A stretch of 64,000 nucleotides of DNA from Pseudomonadales bacterium (GTDB lineage Bacteria; Pseudomonadota; Gammaproteobacteria; Pseudomonadales; DC-out160). The notes beneath the pieces were generated by a model. It worked only from the letters and a program-made list of their open reading frames with translations, searched no databases and was not told the origin of the DNA. This document shows positions 62,678-64,000 of the stretch, one piece after another. The first letter of the stretch is position 1; every line of letters begins with the position of its first letter. A program made the position numbers and the translations under genes. The stretch is taken from positions 1-64,000 of the forward strand of contig JAHRWA010000023.1 of assembly GCA_019090455.1 (NCBI GenBank). The letters run 5' to 3'.

Positions 62678-64000
62678 TACTAGCGCCAGTAAGCTCAAAG
62701 TGGGCGTTATCGCAGATACTACATTTTTACGTCATATTGTCGCCCATGCAGTGACGTCTCAGGGGTATGAAATCGGCGTTAACTTTGCACCTGATGCGAT
62801 TGACTTCGACGTGGTAGCAGGTGGAACACTTGACGTGTGGTTGGTAGAGCTGGAAGACGAGGACAAGTGGGCGGAAGTCGTCGATCAACTGCTTGAACAA
62901 GTCACAGTGCCGATTTTTTTTGGCGATGGCCAAGCCCCTTCACAAACGAGTGCTCAGTTTCCACGTTGGCAGCGTCGAATATTTACTAAATTAAGCGATA
63001 TTATTGGTCGACCGCCGCTATTGACACTGCAAGTGGATGACATCGAAGAGATACAAAACGCTAACCAATCCGAGTCTACTCATCAGTCGTACTCTTTTAG
63101 TAAACCAGACATTTCTAGTGAAAAACCCTTAAGCACTGATCCTTTAAATACTGATCCTTTAAGTACTGAATCTATAAACAGGCGATCTTCAATTCCCGCA
63201 CCTTCAGATTTGGTGCCTCTAGCACAGTTAGCCACATCAAAGAAAAACTCATTCACTAAAGAGGTTCAGGCAAATGTTGAACCTCCAATTTCCGAGAGAC
63301 AGAGCTCGGAGCAATTGCAGGATCTGAATGGGCCGACAGAGGAGTCGCTGGAGCAATCACACAACTCGCTTACTTTTGAAAACAGCCGGTCAGTGACTCC
63401 ACGACCGAAGGAAGAGCTACCCGATCAAGTTTGGGTTTTGGGTGCATCTCTTGGCGGACCCGCTTCGGTTAAATTATTTTTGGATCAGTTACCGGGTAAT
63501 TTACCGGTGGCATTCGTGTTAGCGCAGCATATCGATGGCGGCTTTCAAGATGTGTTGGCTCAGGTTCTAGGTAGGCACAATGGCTTTAGCGTTAGCGTAG
63601 CGCATAATCATCAACGCTTGCGTAAGGGCGACGTTGTTATCGTTCCGGTAGCCTATGAAATTAAGTTTAATTCTGAGGGGGAAATTCAGGTGACTGATGT
63701 TCCTTGGGATGGTCCCTATGCCCCTTCGATTGATCAAGTCATATTGAACGTCGGTCAAGTATTTGGGAAAAGTAGCGGCGCCATTATTTTTAGTGGAATG
63801 GGTAATGACAGCGCAATTGCCGGCCCACAAATGAAAGAGTTGGGTGGCGTGTTGTGGGCACAATCAGCGGATTCCTGTGCCAACAGTAGTCAACCAGATT
63901 GCATACGCGATACGGGGTGCATTAGTTTCAGTGGGACGCCGCAAGCATTGGCTTTCCAGTTGGTAGAACGTATTCGACAAGAGCGGAAGCAACGAGAAAC
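62655..64000 (+). CDS. chpB: CheB-like receptor methylesterase ChpB (3' end outside the window)
   Basis: Read from the ATG at 62655, which overlaps chpA by 23 bp, to the right edge: 448 codons with no stop. Residues 1-120 resemble a receiver fold ('KVGVIADTTFLRHIVAHAVTSQGYE') but the phospho-acceptor position reads 'DVWLVELED', with no Asp in place, so it is probably unphosphorylated. A Ser/Asn-rich linker (130-255) includes three 15-bp DNA repeats (63126-63170). The CheB esterase follows with its triad: Ser265 in 'GASLGGP', His292 in 'QHIDGGF' and Asp385 in 'GMGNDS'. It would demethylate PilJ, opposing PilK. Confidence 0.92.
   Translation, partial: MPIQSKFNTSASKLKVGVIADTTFLRHIVAHAVTSQGYEIGVNFAPDAIDFDVVAGGTLDVWLVELEDEDKWAEVVDQLLEQVTVPIFFGDGQAPSQTSAQFPRWQRRIFTKLSDIIGRPPLLTLQVDDIEEIQNANQSESTHQSYSFSKPDISSEKPLSTDPLNTDPLSTESINRRSSIPAPSDLVPLAQLATSKKNSFTKEVQANVEPPISERQSSEQLQDLNGPTEESLEQSHNSLTFENSRSVTPRPKEELPDQVWVLGASLGGPASVKLFLDQLPGNLPVAFVLAQHIDGGFQDVLAQVLGRHNGFSVSVAHNHQRLRKGDVVIVPVAYEIKFNSEGEIQVTDVPWDGPYAPSIDQVILNVGQVFGKSSGAIIFSGMGNDSAIAGPQMKELGGVLWAQSADSCANSSQPDCIRDTGCISFSGTPQALAFQLVERIRQERKQRE

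Noticed and set aside
1..64000. tRNA or rRNA genes
   Set aside because: No cloverleaf-like segment with CCA-type ends or rRNA-like sequence was noticed; a covariance-model scan would be needed to be certain.

Overview
This window looks like the chromosome of a type IV-piliated gammaproteobacterium related to the Pseudomonadales/Cellvibrionales. From rsmD to chpB (about 16.5-64 kb) the gene order is close to the one known in Pseudomonas aeruginosa: M16 peptidases, ftsY-ftsE-ftsX-rpoH, thiS-thiG-trmB, hemW-rdgB-metW-metX, yggU-yggT-proC-yggS, pilT-pilU, pyrR-pyrB-pyrC', yqgF-yqgE-tonB-gshB, and pilG-H-I-J-K-chpA-chpB. I found no rRNA, tRNA or CRISPR array. Both ends cut a gene: a transposase at the left and chpB at the right.

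Layout. (1) 1-4.1 kb is an Rhs polymorphic-toxin scar. It holds the 3' end of a REP-associated (Y1-type) transposase with a DnaA-like tail, an 18-bp tandem repeat, the 5'-truncated 3' part of an rhs gene with an unrecognised toxin-like tail, an overlapping small membrane-anchored candidate immunity gene, and two lipoprotein genes, one with an HExxH motif and Rhs-tail-like sequence. (2) 4.2-11.6 kb is an accessory island: a Fic AMP-transferase with its own inhibitory motif and repeated operator-like sites, a short ribbon-helix-helix (HicB-like) protein behind a perfect palindrome, two coupled superfamily 1 helicases, a DUF4143 ATPase, and a ParD antitoxin whose ParE partner is broken. (3) 11.7-16.5 kb has an HD-GYP phosphodiesterase and a three-gene gamma-glutamyl amine pathway (glutamine-synthetase-like ligase, iron alcohol dehydrogenase, class I amidotransferase). 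(4) 16.5-35.9 kb is housekeeping: rRNA methylation, M16 peptidases, division/SRP receptor, heat-shock sigma, thiamine, tRNA methylation, a cold-shock protein, methionine, nucleotide sanitation, a dynamin-like GTPase, proline and PLP homeostasis. (5) 36-64 kb is dominated by twitching motility: the retraction ATPases pilT/pilU and the Pil-Chp chemosensory operon. Between them lie a YbjQ-YbjQ-M48 module, pyrimidine biosynthesis with an inactive dihydroorotase, an FMN glutamate-synthase-like protein, a DUF1631 protein, and the yqgE-yqgF-tonB-gshB group.

A recurring feature is short tandem repeats of about 14-21 bp. They lie in gene gaps (after rsmD, between pilT and pilU, before the M48 gene, before yqgF, between gshB and tonB, before pilK) and in frame inside low-complexity coding stretches (pyrC', chpA, chpB). 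The best candidates for a less-described system are the ribbon-helix-helix/two-helicase cassette and the Rhs toxin scar with its lipoprotein zincin.
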